Below, one piece after another: positions 1-9,900 of a stretch of 62,000 nucleotides of DNA. A model generated the notes under the pieces. It was not told the DNA's origin, made no database searches, and worked only from the letters and a program-made list of their open reading frames with translations. Positions within the stretch are counted from its first letter, which is position 1. Each line of letters opens with the position of its first letter. The stretch is taken from contig NC_087071.1 of the NCBI RefSeq assembly GCF_963678635.1, positions 13,708,210 through 13,770,209 on the forward strand. The letters are read 5' to 3'. A program made the translations under genes and the position numbers. The stretch is from Symsagittifera roscoffensis. Its lineage: Eukaryota; Xenacoelomorpha; Acoela; Convolutidae.

Positions 1-1678
1 AATTCGGATAAATGATCTACAAGGTTGTTAAGTCTTTCAAGATTGCGGTTATTAGTATGAGTATTTTTAAAGGCTACTTTTTTTGATGCTGTGTTGAGTC
101 TTTTAATAATATTGGAGGTTTCAGGTGTGATCCAAGGTGCTAGGTTCATACGGTGTTTGGTCTGTTTTTTCATGTGTTTTTCTAGCGCTATATATAGCCA
201 GAGGTACCATGAGTTGATTAACTGGTCAATATTAGAGTAGCAGTACGGTTGAAATGGGTGTTCCAAAATGTATTTGTTTAAAGTAGTCCAATCGACGTTG
301 TTGAATGAGAAGACACCAAAGTCCAGAAAGTCGGATCCGTGTTGTATGGGAGTGGCTTTTTCGTCATTGTGTGTAAGAGATGATATCGTGATTAGAAAAG
401 GGTTGTGGTCTGATAATTCTCTTTCTTGGTGTGAGAAGTGTTTTTTCATATGGTTGTCTATCCTGGTGTTTAAAATAATGTCGGGGTTGTTGCAAAGGAC
501 AATATCTAATTGGTCATGAGGGGGTTCGATAAACTGTTGAAAGTTCATATAAGTAAAAGTAGTAAAAGTCTGCAGTACTAATTGTTCGTGTTTTTGGGTT
601 GATTGCAAGGTTTGCCAATGTGTATTAGCGAAGTTGATGTCACCAACCAATAAAATATTTGGGCATTGAAATTCATTTGAGTAGTCAGTTAGCATATTCA
701 ATAGTTTGTTGAAGTCATCTGTGGATAGCTTATATTTGCTTTCGTTCGGGGCACTGTAGATACAGCATAGGATGAGAGGTGTCGGAGTGTTAAGGAGGAG
801 TCCAACGCAGTCCGTAGTGTGTATTTCAAGTTTTGTGAAAGCTAGGGAATGCTTAACAGCAATAAGCACGCCCCCGTGTTTCGATTTTGTTGAGTTGGTA
901 GGTCTATCACATCTAGTTATTATGTGTGCAGGCAGAAAAAGCGCGTTGTCAGGTATATTTTCAGTTAACCAAGTTTCGCTTAAGCAAATGATGTCATAAT
1001 CGTTCGATAGTATTATATTGCTAAGTTTCATACGTCTATTTATATCCAGTATACTTAGTGTATTGAATGACATAACAGTCAGCGATTCTAGTCTGTTGTC
1101 ATTTCTAGTCTGAATTGTGCTGTTTTCCTCCGGTTTAATTGTAACTTTTGTCCAAGTGTCGTCTACTTTTTCATGCAGTTCTAGGTTTCTGATTCGAAGA
1201 TTTTTGGGGTTTTTACCACTGCTGATGAGATTTCTACGTTCTCTCAGGATGGCGTTTTCCAGTTTCATTTCTTCGACTGAGAGTTCCTTACTTATGAAGA
1301 CATTTTTGTCATAATTTTTGAGGGCCGGTGTTGATGATAGTATCAAGTCTATTTCTCTTGGACAGGTTACTCGTACCAGTATAGTTCTGTGGTTTGCTCG
1401 TTCTTCGCCGAACTTTCCCAAACGCTTGAGATCAGTGATATTGCATTCAAGCTTTAAGAATTTCATGATTTTATTTACCTCATCATAGTCATGGTCAAGT
1501 CTTTTTCTTCCATCTCTTTCCTTGATCTCGGGGACCCCTCTTATTCTCAATCCTTTGCTCAGGGGTTTGATTATGTTTTGCGCCGCTACTTGTGACCAGG
1601 TTTTACCCTGTTCTGCTATTGGCAGGCTTTGGATGGGATCTTTAATATTTTCAATTTTGTCGAGACTTCGGCTACTAC
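1..1678 (-). CDS. LINE ORF: RRM-like ORF1p core fused to APE-type endonuclease, partial
   Basis: This frame is open from just below a TAA near 1680 to the window edge, about 559 codons without a stop. The first part carries an ORF1p-type RRM signature (GLRIRGVPE near 1540, then ITDLKRLGKFGEER and TILVRVTC) and a C-terminal domain (VFISKELSVEE, then LRERRNLISSGK). About 25 residues later an endonuclease/exonuclease/phosphatase fold begins: TVMSFNTLSILDINRR, then DIICLSETWL (about 966-990), LLVGDINFANTHW (about 625-650), HDQLDIVLC (about 510) and ELSDHNPFLI (about 390-420). The GDxN and SDH catalytic motifs are intact. Endonucleases of this class nick target DNA for target-primed reverse transcription. 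The reverse transcriptase should follow beyond position 1. No ATG need mark the start, because the PHD frame upstream overlaps this one. Confidence 0.85.
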
Positions 1679-2011
1679 TTTACTTAATTTTGAAATTTCT
1701 TCTTCAATTTTTTTGATGTTTTCACTTTTGTCATGTGATGCTGTGCTTCTGATTACTTGATCTCTTTTTCCGTTGGACAAACAGGTATTGCATATCAGTA
1801 GTGCGTTGTTACCAAGTTCCAGTATTCCATTGAGTGCAACGGTCGAGAGGCCAGTGCAGACAACTTCAAGGTGCATAGAGCAATTACAGGTTATGCAATT
1901 GTATATTGGGTCATTTTCGTTTATGGGGTTCTTGCATGTTTTGCAAGCTTTTTTTCCTTTGACATTCTCAGTTTTATTTATGTTTACGTGTGGAAACTGT
2001 GTTTGGGGGAT
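1616..2011 (-). CDS. LINE PHD-like zinc finger plus coiled-coil segment
   Basis: The frame is open from 2011 to a TAG at 1616. It reads a C4HC3-type finger: ACKTCKNP, then NCITCNCSMHLEVVC, then LLICNTC, which gives four CxxC/Cx4H-type pairs as in PHD fingers. After it comes a charged heptad-like stretch (SENIKKIEEEISKLSKVV) that probably forms a coiled coil. It ends in a different frame from the RRM-like core, overlapping it by about 60 nt. Either one base has been lost in the A-rich stretch near 1655-1665 or the overlap is natural. The first in-frame ATG lies inside the finger (1876), so the true start is upstream, in another frame, or lost. Confidence 0.65.
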   Translation of the reverse strand: MPQTQFPHVNINKTENVKGKKACKTCKNPINENDPIYNCITCNCSMHLEVVCTGLSTVALNGILELGNNALLICNTCLSNGKRDQVIRSTASHDKSENIKKIEEEISKLSKVVAEVSTKLKILKIPSKACQ

Positions 2012-2211
2012 TTAGGTAGTGTACTCGAGTCCTCAGGGTGGTACCTGAAGGGCGCCGATTGAGGACTGAAGTATCAGTGTTGGGTTATGAAAACAGTTGT
2101 TTGGGACCTTAAGGGTACTTGATGACTAGCGGGAGAAAACGGTTTTATTTATAGATGTGAATTCACAAAGACATCAAATCTGGCGATACCTAAAGGGTAT
2201 CAATAGAAAAT

Positions 2212-2766
2212 TCAGTCTCTGTGAAAATGATGACACCGACAAATGTTGTTGCCGCAGTGGTATATATTCGAGTAGCCCTCGCTATCAGTTCTTACACAGA
2301 ACTTCTTGTAGATGATCTTCTTTTTCAAAATCGTTTGGAGACTCGCAAGCGATGCTGTTGTTAAATGCACTTCGTCGGAAGATAGAACAGTTTTGGTGGT
2401 TATTCCTATCGATATACCGCAATATCGCCAGAGTTCTTTCTTTTTGCGAAAAATATCGTTTACACGTTCCGTTCGGGCTGGTCTTCCGAGTCTGGGTGGT
2501 AGAGCGATAATGAAAACTTTATTGCAACGTTCTGTCAACCGTAGGCCAAGTTGGGATAATTCTTCAGCAACGTCTTCGGGTGTTCTCGTTGAGACTTTTT
2601 TGTCTTTCGTAAACAGATCCTTCGCACCAATGAATAGAGCTATAATATCGTATTCGTTCTTGCGGGGCAAGAAGTTTAGAACATCCGCGATACCTGCACC
2701 AGGAAGGCTGAGGATATTGAAATTTGGGAAAGTTAGATTCTTCAATTGTGAGTCTCCGATCAACAA
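2212..2766 (-). CDS. SGNH/GDSL hydrolase-like ORF of the LINE
   Basis: The minus-strand frame reads LLIGDSQLKNL (block I, GDS at 2749-2757), then LSLPGAGIADVLNFL (block II glycine), DIIALFIGAKDLF (block III region, GAKD instead of the usual GxND), and SSDEVHLT (block V, Asp-x-x-His at about 2360-2380). This matches an SGNH-hydrolase fold of roughly 180 residues. Similar esterase domains occur in ORF1 of CR1-type LINEs, where their role is thought to involve lipid or membrane association. After the domain comes a basic stretch and a Cys/His-rich end (YHCGNNICRCHHFH) before the stop at 2212. The annotated ATG is unreliable: the frame continues upstream into the microsatellite, where it codes only HTYI repeats. 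Confidence 0.65.
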   Translation of the reverse strand: MLIGDSQLKNLTFPNFNILSLPGAGIADVLNFLPRKNEYDIIALFIGAKDLFTKDKKVSTRTPEDVAEELSQLGLRLTERCNKVFIIALPPRLGRPARTERVNDIFRKKKELWRYCGISIGITTKTVLSSDEVHLTTASLASLQTILKKKIIYKKFCVRTDSEGYSNIYHCGNNICRCHHFHRD

Positions 2767-2931
2767 GTATGTATGTATGTATGTATGTATGTATGTATGT
2801 ATGTATTTATGTATGTATGTATGTATGTATGTATGTATGTATGTATTTATGTATGTATGTATGTATGTATGCATGTATGTATGTATGTATGTATGTATGT
2901 GTGTATGTATGTATGTATGTATGTATGTATG

Positions 2932-2965
<34 letters not shown>

Positions 2966-3016
2966 TGTATGTATGTATGTATGTATACATGTATGTATGT
3001 GTGTATGTATGTATGC
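2766..3016. repeat. (GTAT)n microsatellite, about 250 bp
   Basis: Almost perfect tetranucleotide repeats with scattered variants (TTAT, GCAT, GTGT, TATA). Because the unit is 4 nt, all frames stay open on both strands and give spurious MYVC/HTYI ORFs. A second tract of the same motif in inverse orientation is at 16.55-16.74 kb. Confidence 0.97.
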
Positions 3017-3196
3017 ACTAACGCAGCGACATCTGCTAATTGCCAACTCGATGCAGCAAAATGGCACCAAACACCCCAAGGATGCTCGTATCAAGTCGCT
3101 GAATATTATTAAAAATTTTGTTAGAAAATCGACGGTTTTGTTAGAAAATCTTCCATGCCCGCTGTGGTCTCGAGAAGGGACCCCAATTCGAGGTTT
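3017..3196. other. unassigned spacer between microsatellite and foldback repeat
   Basis: About 180 bp of moderate GC without recognisable coding or RNA signal. Confidence 0.5.
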
Positions 3197-3345
3197 TTTG
3201 AAGCAAAATATGAGCGGTGTGAGTGTTTTTTTAGACGATTGCGCTCAAAATCTTGCTTCGAAAAGAGCAGTTTGAGCGGTTTTTGAGCGCTTTTTCAAAA
3301 AAAAAACGCTTAAAAACCGCTCAAGATTCACTTTCCCTTTCATTT
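3197..3345. repeat. foldback (inverted) repeat, family shared with 44.3 kb
   Basis: An 18 nt arm at 3272-3289 pairs with 3307-3324 at 17 of 18 positions, around an A/T loop. The arms are built from the words TTGAGCGG and GAGCG. A further inverted pair is formed by GAAGCAAAAT near 3199 and CTCAAAATCTTGCTT near 3243. The order of these words is the same in the repeat at 44317-44440. Confidence 0.75.
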
Positions 3346-3849
3346 CCCTCTCAATTTCCTTCTCTTCGTTTTTTACTTTCAAATCATTATCAATTTCAAC
3401 ATCAGACGACGGAGAGTTTTCTTCAACAATCAGTTTAGACTTTCGTTTTCCATTTTTACGTTTCTCCAATACCAATGTCGACATTTTGATGTAGAAGTAA
3501 ATCAATTTGTGATCACAGGGTCTAATGTCAATTTATACCATTACGACATTCAGCAGTACAATTGGATTGGCTACCGGTGGTATTTAGAGCAAATAAGTGT
3601 CTTGTTTTGCCAACCATGGGTAACATCCAATTTAGTAATTACTGTGTTTACTTGTATCTATAACAAACAATAAATTGCTTCAAAGGTATTCGTATTACCC
3701 AAACTATTTTGTAAAAGAAACATCGTGGTCATTAGAAGTATAGTTTCTTTCATTTTTCACTTTCGAATCGCCATTCATTACATTGTACTTTTAACCATTT
3801 GCCCTGAACATCAGTAGAATATTAGCTGTTGAAATTTGGGTGAAGTCAA
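3346..3849 (+). other. upstream flank / probable 5' UTR of the Rab gene
   Basis: AT-rich sequence with no supported ORF. A polypyrimidine-CAG at about 3800-3812 (CCCTGAACATCAG) lies 37 nt before the Rab start codon and could be a splice acceptor for an upstream UTR exon or a trans-splice site. This is inference only. Confidence 0.35.
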
Positions 3850-3941
3850 ATGGCTGCTCGATCTGGCACTAAGAAGGAGCACCTGTTCAAGATTCTGGTC
3901 ATCGGAGACTTGGGAGTGGGCAAGACAAGTCTCATCAAAAG
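3850..3941 (+). CDS. Rab32/38-like exon 1
   Basis: Encodes MAARSGTKKEHLFKILVIGD and the P-loop GVGKTSLIK. Donor AG|GTAGGC; phase 2. Confidence 0.93.
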
Positions 3942-6900
3942 GTAGGCACACATACACCCTACACTAACCAATCAATTTCATGTTCAATATTTTTCATACC
4001 ATAAGATTCATGCAGTTACTTTGCTTTTATGTCATCAACCAAAAGTCTCAACCAAAAGAAACCACTGGGAAAAACATTACTCAAGAAGCACTAGAGCAAA
4101 ATCATGAAAACTTGCTATTTGAAACCATTTTCTTGCTAGCTTTTTCAATGAAAAATAAAATACGCAAGTACTTTTGCATGTTTTGGATTTAATGAACTTT
4201 TGCATGAGAAAAATAACATTTTGCATGTCTGAAAATTGAAATTATCTATTGAAAATTATCCAGTTTATCTATTTTGAAATTATCGATTTATCTAAATTGA
4301 AAATACGTACTTTCTCCTGAAAATGTCTCCGAATATCATAACATATTTGATTTTTCTCAGGTACGTGCACAATTACTTCTCAACACATTACAAGGCCACG
4401 ATTGGGGTGGACTTCGCACTGAAAATACTGGATCTGCCGGACAACACTATAGTCCGCCTGCAGCTGTGGGACATCGCCGGACAGGAGAGATTTGGACAGA
4501 TGACCAGGGTCTACTTCAAAGGTACGCTAGTTTTGCAACCAAAGTTTCCATTTACCTTAAAAATTCATTTCAAAAGGGCTGATAAAGAAGGAAATGTAAC
4601 CATTAATGCAAGCGAAATACCTTTTTCTGCGAACTAGAGTCGCTTCATAGCAAATTATCAGCGAGTAAAAATCAAACTGTTTGACACTTTTCAACGTCAT
4701 TCCTTTTTTCACCCTCCATAAATGATTCAAGAATGTATAAAAAATTTTGATACCACAAGTTGTCTGTAAAAAAAACTTCCCTAAAATTATCCGAAGTCAC
4801 GTTTGTCTTGATTGATGTTCAATTTGATGAAAACGTTTCACGAAACGGATTCACTCGCAGCGTTAAAAAAGGAATTCAGAAACGATTACAGAGCAGCAAC
4901 TAAGCCGAAAATACTCAAGTAGTCGCCCGTTGAACCGAAACAAATTTTTTCCTAAAATATGATGTTTTGAAACGTGAACTTTTTACATCTTACACCTCCA
5001 TAAAAACAAAAAAGCGTAAGAATCTATTCTTACACTTCAAGCGATAAAATATAAGATTTCTACACAAATTCATCCAAGCCAAACTATCTAAGCAAAAGTC
5101 GAAACAAAAATATAAAAGGAAGTCATACAAAGTCAGAATTAGCAAATTTTTATATAATAAAATGATTTTCAAATAAAGTTAAAATTGACAAAACAGGAAC
5201 AAAAAAACTACACTTTTTAAGCAATACAAGACAAAATAAGCCGACAATTGATAGCTCAAAGTCCAATTAATTTGAAAATTGACTTTGATTAGTGATGAAA
5301 ACTCCAACATGCAGTTTAAAAAAAGAAGTCTGAACTATTTTCCAAAAAACGGAAAATCAAACAACAAAATGACTTCATTGACACCCATGAACACTGAAAA
5401 ACGTAAGTAATTGTGAACAAGCAGTAAGTATGGAACAACACAATTCGAACTTGAGCAGAAATTGAATTAAAATCTTACATTATAATGTTTAATTTGGGGC
5501 GAAATTTTTTTAAGAGAAAATTTTAGCACGAATTAAAACTACAAGACTATGAATTGATTTTATCCTCATGAAAATCAAATAAAAAAACTAATCAAAAAAA
5601 GTACCAAAAATGAAATTCTACGCCCGGCAAGAAAGCCAACAAAAATTGGGACAAAATCAAGAAAGCCGACAAAAAAATAAACTTTTATCTTAACATTTTT
5701 TCAACTGTAAAACAAGAATCGCTTCAAGAGCTCTAAGCCAGTTGTTGAAGTACAGCGCAATTTTTCAGTCATCCTGTGAACAAAGTTGTATACGGCAAAA
5801 AAAGTCTAGTACCCGATTGCACTATCCTTGCTTATTGCAAGGGTAAGGAAAATATGTTGTAGAACAAAAATCTAGTATATCAGAAGTTTGATTAACCACG
5901 CAATGTGAAGCGACTATGAGGAGACTCAGCTCATTTATCATAAACTAAATTCCTTAAGAATCAATCATTTAAAAAAATATGAAGAATGAAGATTGATGGA
6001 AAAACCTAATTATAAAATAAAAAGGAGAGCCCCCAAGTCCAAACATCATTGAAAAAAAAGTAAAAAAAAGAACTAAAAACTTCGAAATTTTGTCTGGAAG
6101 GGTACTCTAATTGCGGAAAACACGTCCATACACACGTTCGACGGCGTTTAATGAAAACTCAAAAAAAAAATTTGTGCGAAACTAAAATTTTTGTTAAGAA
6201 CAATTTTGGACTATAAAAATTAATCTTTTGAACGATTTTTGCAATCCGGAGGAGAGCACACAAAAAATGGTTCCCTCGAACGACCCAATATTAGGTTAGT
6301 ATGCTTATAAAATAGGAAATAATTCAGCCGAAATAATTTTGGACAAAAATTTTAAAAAAAAAACAAATATATGAAGTCAATGTTAGAAAAATTCCAAATC
6401 GCAGGAGTAAATGAAAACAAAAGAAGCAACTACAATGAAATTTGCATAGATCAAAACACTTCAAGATGTTGCAACTCAGCCAAAAAAAAGAAGCAGAAAA
6501 ATCATAAAACAAAATTTTTTGAAAGAGAGAATTTTCCTTTGAACAACACAGCAAGTCCAGGACAGATTGGAATCCAGGACCTCAGTTTCCTCCAGACTAA
6601 TTTTGCCGGAGACACTTAGACACTTGATTTCATTATTAACCATGATATCCTGTGTTTATGTTAAACAAACTATTAACCCGAAAGAAAAGAATCATTCTGA
6701 TTTGATACGCTTACTAAATGGCGCAACAACTGAATAATTTGGTTTTTTCATACCCCTGAGAGCTCAAGAAATTGAATTCCAATTTTTGAAAATAGAAGTC
6801 ATTCACGTTTTTCGTGACCTTTACCATTCTGCTTTAGTAGAATTTGCCCTCCTTTTATGAGAGGATCCGAATAGAACTGAAGAAATCAGTAGTGAAATTG

Positions 6901-9900
6901 CAAAAAAGAATCAAATTTTTGCTTAAACAAATCATAATATTTTTAACGGATAAAAACGGACAAAAAGTTATCTTGACCTATATCAGTGACAATCACTTCC
7001 TTCTTATTCACTGAAAAACAAATACTTTATTTGTTGAATAATTGCTGCAAGAGAGAAAAATGCTTTTAACAGATTCAAAGGTATTCGGGTAATAAGAAAA
7101 ACAAGGTCTTGAGCGTCTCCCAAAATCTGACGCCTCAAAAATGTCTTATGAAAAATCAACACACCACCTCATTCGAGCAAAAGATCACAAAAAACTGTTT
7201 TATGGTTCTATAAACACCCATTCATGTCAGCTCCTTGAGAAATAGCAGCCAACAAAATCCAACTTTTCCTAATAGCCGCCGTTCAGGTTTAAAAAACTTA
7301 AATTCCTCGTCTTATTCAATTATCAGGTCAAAAAAATGCGCAAGTTTACTCAATGATTAGGTCGAAAGAAAACGCAAACTTAAAAGGCACATTCAAATGT
7401 CATTCTCATGAATCTTGCTGCTTTTTATCTGATTATCTGAAAAAGGTCTTGACTCTAATATATTAAACACAGAGGCGCAACAAAGCTCCGCATCACTTGC
7501 GATTCAACGCGCGCATAGCATCAGCAAGTAAAACTGAGACAAAACTCACTACATAGGAGAACTTCGTTTTCTCAGAAAAAAAAACAAAAAAACAACAACC
7601 AGCATTAAATTAAGGTTCATTTACGGAAGCGCTACCCAGCTGACAGTACTTGCGTACAAACCTGTTGAGCCATAAGCAAATAACTGTCATGAGCAAATTC
7701 TGCCGTAAAAATTATGTTTGAGTGACTAATTTTAAAAGCTAGCAAACAAATTGCCCTCAAACTGGGCCAAATTGAGTGATTAAACCAATAAAAAAAACCG
7801 ATACGGAATGATCGAAAAAACATTCAACACAGAGGTGACGCTTAGCAACAGTTGCGATACAACAAAAACATTGCGTTCCAAGATGTTCAAAAAAAGGTAG
7901 AAGAAAATGACTGAAAATTCAGTTTAAAAATTACATGAAAAAATATTTCGGAAAAATTCAGAATAAAACTTAACCAAAAACTTTTGATTTGAACGCTGTA
8001 CAAAAACCTTCATGTTTAAAGAGCCTTAAAAGGATTAGAACCATTTACGGAGGTGAAACCTTTCGCAAACGAACCATAATTGAAAGCATAAGAGCATTAG
8101 CATATACATTGCCCCCAAAAATACGCAAAATAAGTTGACTAACCGATGCAACATTCTATCAAAAAACTCGACATAGGACATAGATTAAAAAATCTTTCAA
8201 AAATTGACTTCGGTTTCTTATAAATTTAACGATTCCAATTAAATTAACACTTCTTAAATAAAAAACCCATGATTTAGAAAGCAAACCACAAAAAAATATT
8301 CATAATAGTATAAAATAGTATAAAAGTTAATTAAAAAACGGGAAAATGAACCGATGGAAACAAGGACGAAAATCATAAATCTGGAAAAAACTTCGGAAAA
8401 AAGAAGAACCGCTTGAAAAAACTCTTTTTTTTATCTGGTCTAAAGGATGATGATATGAAAAACTTCAAAAAATTTGAGCATGTCAGCAGTCATTGCATTT
8501 GCCATTACTACTACATTGACCATTCTGAGACAAAAATTATTTATGGGGAAAAGTCTAGTACCCGGTTGCAAGTATAGGAAACCAACTTATGTTTTCCTTC
8601 CGAGTTGATACATTTACAAAAAAAAATATTCTCATTTTATAGCAAAACTTGCTAAAATGGAAAAAAGTCCATGTCTTAGAAACTGAGAAGACAAATGATA
8701 GTCCAACAGTTCAACTTATCTCATAATCTGAAAAAATGTTTGAACGGGATTTAAACTGAAGAACTTGAGGTGCAAAAGTTCTCACAAAATTAATTTGGTT
8801 GACCTAAAACGTAAAATTTCGCTTTTTTTTCGAAAATCTGCTCCCCTCTCGAGAAAATTCTTGATCCGCACATGAATATATCCCATACTCTGAGAAATAG
8901 CTTGGAAGGAATATATACCGCAGACCTTAAGTTGCTAAAGCGCCCACATTACTTTAAGACTAAAATCATGGAAGTTCAGAACTGTTTCTTTTCAATTGCC
9001 TAACTTTTCAATTGCCTATTTTTTTATTATCAGAGTGAACAACTGAGCCAGAAAAATTTCATATTTCATTTTCCTTCACGCTAGAACTAATTTTCAAAAG
9101 CAAAAAGTAACGTTCATTGAGCCGAAAAATCAGGTCGAGATCCATGTAGGGCTGAGCAGCCGTGGCCGAGTGGGTAAGACGAATTGCCTTAAACAAAAAG
9201 CGCGTGGGTTCGAATCTCGCTTCTATCATGATTGGATGGGTTCCAGTGTTATCCACCTTTTCAAGGTTGGACCGGCTGCGGCAAAATGATGACACCTACC
9301 CCATGGAAAAAAAACGTTCCGAGGTTGACAGTGGGAACTGGGCCGGGGTTAATAAAAAAAACATCCATGGAAGCAAAACAAAACAATTTGCTTAATGTGC
9401 CTATTTATGCCGTAAAATAGTCGGAGGTGACGGAATAAAGAGACAGAATAAGTGGTTCAAGTTTGAAAAGTGGGAGTTGGGCCGGGGTTAATAAAAATTC
9501 AAAGAGGCAACGAAAAAGAATTTGCTTAAAGGTCTATTTTTGCCCCTGATGCTTTTTGCAGATGATTTTTTCCTGAAAAAGAACAGGACAAAGACAATTC
9601 ACAGTAATATCATTATTAAACACAGAAGCAAAGCTGAGCTTGCAAACAAAAACAAGGCCAAAAAGCAGCTCTATTAAATAGGAATAAGAAAAAGTAGAAA
9701 TAAGCCTTGAAGTAGCAAAAACTGGGTTACGTGGAGGATTCGAATCAAGATATTTTGAGTCTCACTCACTATCTCGCGCGCCTCTGCAATCAGGAGATTT
9801 TGAGTCTCTCGCATTCTACCATCGGCCACTCAAGCTTAACAACCGTCAAACATTAGTCACGAATAAAGCAGCTACATATGCTAACAGTTTGCCAAAGTGA

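Larger units (their letters stand above)
1..2766 (-). mobile_element. CR1-like non-LTR retrotransposon (LINE), 5' part, cut by the window edge
   Basis: Read on the minus strand, three protein modules follow one another: an SGNH-hydrolase-like ORF (2766-2212), a PHD-like zinc finger with coiled coil (about 1960-1616), and an RRM-like ORF1p core joined to an APE-type endonuclease (1678-1). Esterase and PHD modules are known from ORF1 of CR1-clade LINEs, and APE endonuclease precedes reverse transcriptase in such elements. The reverse transcriptase and 3' end would lie to the left of position 1. The far 5' end is not defined; the ORF merges into a microsatellite at 2766. The frames are mostly open, with at least one frame break near 1616-1678, so the copy is young or only lightly decayed. 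Confidence 0.8.

Noticed and set aside
2766-3016. CRISPR-like or protein-repeat interpretation of regular arrays (also 17.4-18.0 kb)
   Set aside because: Units are simple or degenerate tandem repeats without unique spacers, in a eukaryotic context.
2312-3275. Plus-strand ORFs of 82-266 codons across the microsatellite
   Set aside because: They are shadows of the SGNH ORF and of the 4 nt repeat, which stays open in every frame; the translation is MYVC repeats.
3245-3505. Minus ORF of 86 codons rich in Lys/Glu
   Set aside because: It starts upstream of the Rab gene and reads into the foldback repeat; no domain and no splice or start support.
9150-9225. Functional tRNA-Leu gene
   Set aside because: A and B boxes are good, but acceptor and anticodon stems do not pair, and a repeat tail follows. 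SINE head is the better reading.
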